From positions 1 to 44,053 of the forward strand of contig CAYVQT010000023.1 in assembly GCA_964453665.1 (NCBI GenBank): DNA of 44,053 nucleotides. The letters are read 5' to 3'. Of the stretch, positions 41,280 to 44,053 are shown in pieces. The notes beneath the pieces were generated by a model. It had not been told where the DNA came from. It ran no database searches and saw nothing but the letters and a program-made list of their open reading frames with translations. Source of the stretch: DAOUTY01 sp964453665 (GTDB lineage: Bacteria; Chloroflexota; Dehalococcoidia; SZUA-161). Position 1 is the stretch's first letter; each line of letters begins with the position of its first letter. The position numbers and the translations under genes are program-made.

Positions 41280-42214
41280 ATTCCAACCTGTGCCACCCTG
41301 TCAGTCCATTCGGATAACCCATCGACTTCACCCCGGGCATAGGCTTCGTGCCAACCCTGAGGAACGGGAAGCCTCTTATACCAAGAAACCCGCTCGGCCT
41401 CAAGCAGGTTACGCCGTCGCCCCATGAAGTCGGCGGCACAAACGACCTTATGCATGGTAAGAGAAGCGACATAGTCCAGCCACTCCTCCCCTTTCCTGGA
41501 GCGCATCAGGTGATGATCAAGAATCACGGTTTCGACCTCACCCGCCAGGAGCAAAGACCTTCTTAAAGCGCCTTCACGCATTTCTGCGGTGAAGCCTGGC
41601 AAATAGACGGGCGGTCCGGAGGCAAGCACTATATTTGGCTGCCAGGCAAGGATCTGCTCGATTGCCTCGTCATTGAGCATCTGGATATCTGAGGCGTGCA
41701 CAAACACTTCTCCGCCCTCTTCGACCCGGGTCATCATAACGGTGCCATTACGTCCATGTAGTTCACCATGAGGAACAGGAAGAGAAAAGGTCAGCGGGCC
41801 ATCGCTTATTCCTTCAGCATCTGGCAGAGTCCGGCCCAGGCTATCAGCCAGAGTCCTAGCCCGGTGAGCCTGGTTATGAGGGAGGTCTTTTGACCCTTTG
41901 GTCCAAAATCTGGGGCGGACACAGAATCCGGCCACTTCCCGTACAGGAAGCTGGTATGGATTGGCATCGACCAGTGGCTGATGGTCCCCGTGGTAGTGGC
42001 TAATCACTACGTCGGTGGTATCCCGTAATGCCTTTGCGATTAGTCTCCTGGTTCTTTCAGAAGCTACTACTTGAATTGGATGTGGCAGTAAGCCGTGCCG
42101 CCTGAACCCCAGCGCAACCCCCGGGTCAACAACTACCTTGCGGTCTTTTGTCCTGACCACCGTGCACAGGCTACGAACGCCCAAGGATTCAGCACCGACT
42201 ATCTCTATCTGCAC
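41276..42214 (-). CDS. MBL-fold metallo-hydrolase
   Basis: A 312-residue metallo-beta-lactamase-fold protein with the metal site HYHGDH (His73, His75, Asp77, His78) plus HASDIQ (about residue 193) and VILDHHLMRSRKGEEW (about 250) for the second metal. The layout resembles UPF0282-type proteins of archaea and some bacteria, with no known substrate. No membrane segment or signal peptide. Operonic with the DUF523 fragment. The GC-rich codon use contrasts with the catabolic genes to the left. Confidence 0.85.
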   Translation of the reverse strand: MQIEIVGAESLGVRSLCTVVRTKDRKVVVDPGVALGFRRHGLLPHPIQVVASERTRRLIAKALRDTTDVVISHYHGDHQPLVDANPYQLPVREVAGFCVRPRFWTKGSKDLPHNQAHRARTLADSLGRTLPDAEGISDGPLTFSLPVPHGELHGRNGTVMMTRVEEGGEVFVHASDIQMLNDEAIEQILAWQPNIVLASGPPVYLPGFTAEMREGALRRSLLLAGEVETVILDHHLMRSRKGEEWLDYVASLTMHKVVCAADFMGRRRNLLEAERVSWYKRLPVPQGWHEAYARGEVDGLSEWTDRVAQVGM

Positions 42215-42286
42215 TAATTACCCTTTGAGAAGAACCTCAGCCAACATATCTAAGTATGCCATTATTCAGCTCCCTCATTGCCTGTC

Positions 42287-42652
42287 CTAAAGTGTGGTCA
42301 GATAAATATTGCCGTTTTCCTTGTAGCCCCTGACCAGGTTGCAGTGTCTCAGGATAGCAAAGTTAGTCTCTATATCCTGCCGGGACAGCCTGAAATTCTC
42401 CATGACCTCTTCCCCTGTGACCCTGCCCCGGCTTTTGATGAAATTATAGATCGCTTTCTGCAACTCAGTGAGCCCCTCAGTGCCCTCGAGCCCCATATTC
42501 TCACATGCGCGTGTGGCATGGTAAACTGCCCAGGGGTCGCAGGCTTTGACCCTGCTAATTGCCTCCAGATAGCAGTCCTCGCAGAGCGTTTCGCCCAGAT
42601 GGACATATGTCTGATCCTCAGGGGCATCCTGGTTGCACTTAGAACACCTCAT
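42287..42652 (-). CDS. Zinc-ribbon protein with C-terminal winged helix
   Basis: A 121-residue protein when started at ATG 42652, preceded by GGGGGTT. MRCSKCNQ and LCEDCYLEAISR make a four-Cys zinc ribbon; residues about 60-121 (LTELQKAIYNFIKSRGRVTG, SRQDIETNFAILRHCNLVRG) look like a winged-helix DNA-binding domain. A longer start at 42754 exists but its extra 34 residues have no similarity to a domain. Not recognised as a known family; possibly a small regulator or redox sensor. It lies 72 bases upstream of the MBL-fold gene in the same direction. Confidence 0.7.
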   Translation of the reverse strand: MRCSKCNQDAPEDQTYVHLGETLCEDCYLEAISRVKACDPWAVYHATRACENMGLEGTEGLTELQKAIYNFIKSRGRVTGEEVMENFRLSRQDIETNFAILRHCNLVRGYKENGNIYLTTL

Positions 42653-42894
42653 GGAACCCCCAAATCCCTTCGATTCAATTTGCGCTGAATTTTCGCCGTC
42701 GCAGTACTGTGAGAGAGATGATAGCACAGACAGTAACTGGCGAACAGTCCACAAAAAGCTCGATTCTACACAGGGGCATCACCGGAACCTTTATTTGGCA
42801 GGGGCTACAGGTTCACCCTGGTACCGGCGTTGTTAAGGAAGAAAACATCTCCAAGCTCTTGAGACAACCATGCTGAAGCGTAGAAGCCCGTACA

Positions 42895-43974
42895 GTGGGA
42901 AACTCCCAACCTCTGGACGCCCATTTCCCTCAAATCGGCGGCGGTAGTATGTATCGAGAAATTCTCACTAATAACTACCATTGCTACGCGTGTCCGCTTG
43001 GCTGCGGCAGAATTGTAAAAGTAACGTCGCCAGCAAAGTATGCAGTTGAAGGACATGGACCTGAGCATGAAACCAGTGTCGCTCTTGGTCCATTATGCAT
43101 GGTGGACGATATAGCCGCGATCGCAAAAGCAAATTATGTATGCAACCGATATGGTATGGATACAATCGAGACAGGCAGCCTCATTGCCTTCGCAATGAGT
43201 TGTTTCGAGAAAGGCTGGATAACGAAAGCGGATACGGATGGCATACCGCTCGAGTTTGGCAACGCGGATGCCATGGTCACAATGGTAGAGAAAATAGGCA
43301 TGAGGGAAGGTTTCGGCGACATACTGGCAGATGGATTACTGTCAGCAGCGCAGAAGATCGGACATAACTCTATTCAGATAGTCATGCATAGTAAGGGACA
43401 GGCATTCCCCATGCACGATCCAAGGGCATTCCCGGGACTGGCGCTGTCCTACGGGACTTCGGAACGTGGTGCATGCCATTTGCATGGAATGGGATGGGCA
43501 GAGGCATGTGGACTCGGCTTCACCCCATTTCATATTGGTGGCCAAGAAGCGAAGAAATACTCTCTGGATGGCCACCCGCTTAACGCAAAAGTATCACAGG
43601 ATATGGCAGACGTATCAGATGCCTTGATCCAATGTAAGTTCACTTTGATGGCACTTGTATCATTTGGAACGCAGGCATCATGGCTGTCCGCGCTGACAGG
43701 ATGGCCAATTGACTCCGAAGAGTTGCTGAGAACAGGAGAAAGGATGTTTAACCTGAAGCGTTTGTTCAATTGCAGGTACGGTGTTCGCAGAAAGGATGAC
43801 ACCATACCTGAAATGGCACCCGTACCGATGACCAGGGGCTACACCCCGAAAGGCGAGGCCCTCGAAAAAGCACTTGACGAGTACTACGACCTAAGAGGGT
43901 GGAACAGAGACGGAGTGCCAGAGGAGGCCAAAATAAAGGAGCCAGGAATCGAGAACGTCGCGATTCCTGGCTAA
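42895..43974 (+). pseudogene. Aldehyde:ferredoxin oxidoreductase, C-terminal domains only
   Basis: 359 codons matching domains 2 and 3 of tungsten-containing AOR family enzymes: Fe-S ligands Cys30, Cys33 and Cys37 (CYACPLGCGRIV), KANYVCNRYGMDTIETGSLI, SKGQAFPMHDPRAFPGLALS and the C-terminal EYYDLRGWNRDGVP. A normal AOR is 600 or more residues; the N-terminal pterin-binding domain is absent, with an in-frame stop at 42874 and no AOR sequence found upstream to 42755. GTG start is arbitrary. Interpreted as a 5'-truncated remnant; a missing-domain functional protein cannot be excluded. Confidence 0.8.
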
Positions 43975-44053
43975 CACAATTGATGTGTAATACTTAGGGA
44001 GAATGCTGAAAAAGTAGGCAATTTTACCTTGAGATGCATTTAGTTTCGAGTTA

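Overview
The window looks like a mobile-element-rich accessory region of an anaerobic bacterium with a CoA-thioester-based catabolic lifestyle. Evidence is the set of genes present: crotonase, acyl-CoA dehydrogenase, thiolases, CoA-transferase-like pair, ETF subunit, Fe-S ene-reductase, ketone-carboxylase-like subunits and an aldehyde:ferredoxin oxidoreductase fragment. A Chloroflexota (Dehalococcoidia-like) or other strict-anaerobe origin is my guess; nothing in the sequence fixes the taxon. No rRNA, no complete tRNA, no CRISPR array and no recognisable transcription-factor gene was found.

Layout. 0-1.9 kb: ISL3 relic, crotonase (-), integrase relic and IS3 scraps. 1.9-4.9 kb: IpdAB-like CoA-transferase-fold pair and an orphan etfA whose last codons lie in an IS3 tip. 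4.9-5.8 kb: an internally deleted IS3 element. 5.9-9.5 kb: MmgE/PrpD protein and a 2,4-dienoyl-CoA-reductase-type flavoenzyme. 9.6-11.6 kb: relic of a ParB/methylase gene split by an IS630 element, fused to an ISL3 relic. 11.7-17.6 kb (-): HMG-CoA-synthase-like/DUF35 fusion, thiolase, DUF35 protein, thiolase-like protein, acyl-CoA dehydrogenase. 18-20.4 kb: CBS protein and branched-chain-type substrate-binding lipoprotein. 20.9-26 kb: three-subunit acetone-carboxylase-like operon. 26-27.4 kb: ParB-methyltransferase fusion. 27.8-31.3 kb (-): livFGMH. 31.3-34.6 kb: decayed IS3/IS630 copies around an MFS transporter. 34.6-39.1 kb: second MmgE/PrpD, a BaiE-like SnoaL protein and two SDRs. 39.2-40.6 kb: second copy of the deleted IS3, a truncated tyrosine recombinase and a tRNA-like 3' half. 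40.7-44 kb: visibly more GC-rich block with sigma-like and DUF523 relics, MBL-fold hydrolase, zinc-ribbon/winged-helix protein and a 5'-truncated AOR.

How the genes may work together. Substrate would enter through the Liv-type ABC system and/or the MFS carrier. A ketone may be carboxylated by the AcxABC-like complex, and the resulting acids processed as CoA esters by acyl-CoA dehydrogenase, crotonase, SDRs and the thiolase/DUF35/HMGS-like set, with electrons passing through ETF and the Fe-S flavoenzyme. The co-occurrence of IpdA/IpdB homologues, a thiolase-like protein lacking the usual His next to a DUF35 partner, a BaiE-like dehydratase fold with its triad positions kept, and a Bai/FadH-type ene-reductase suggests degradation of a steroid-like or other alicyclic ring compound. 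This is an inference from family membership only. The mobile-element fraction is mostly dead: several IS3 copies carry the same type of internal deletion, and three gene ends coincide with IS tips.
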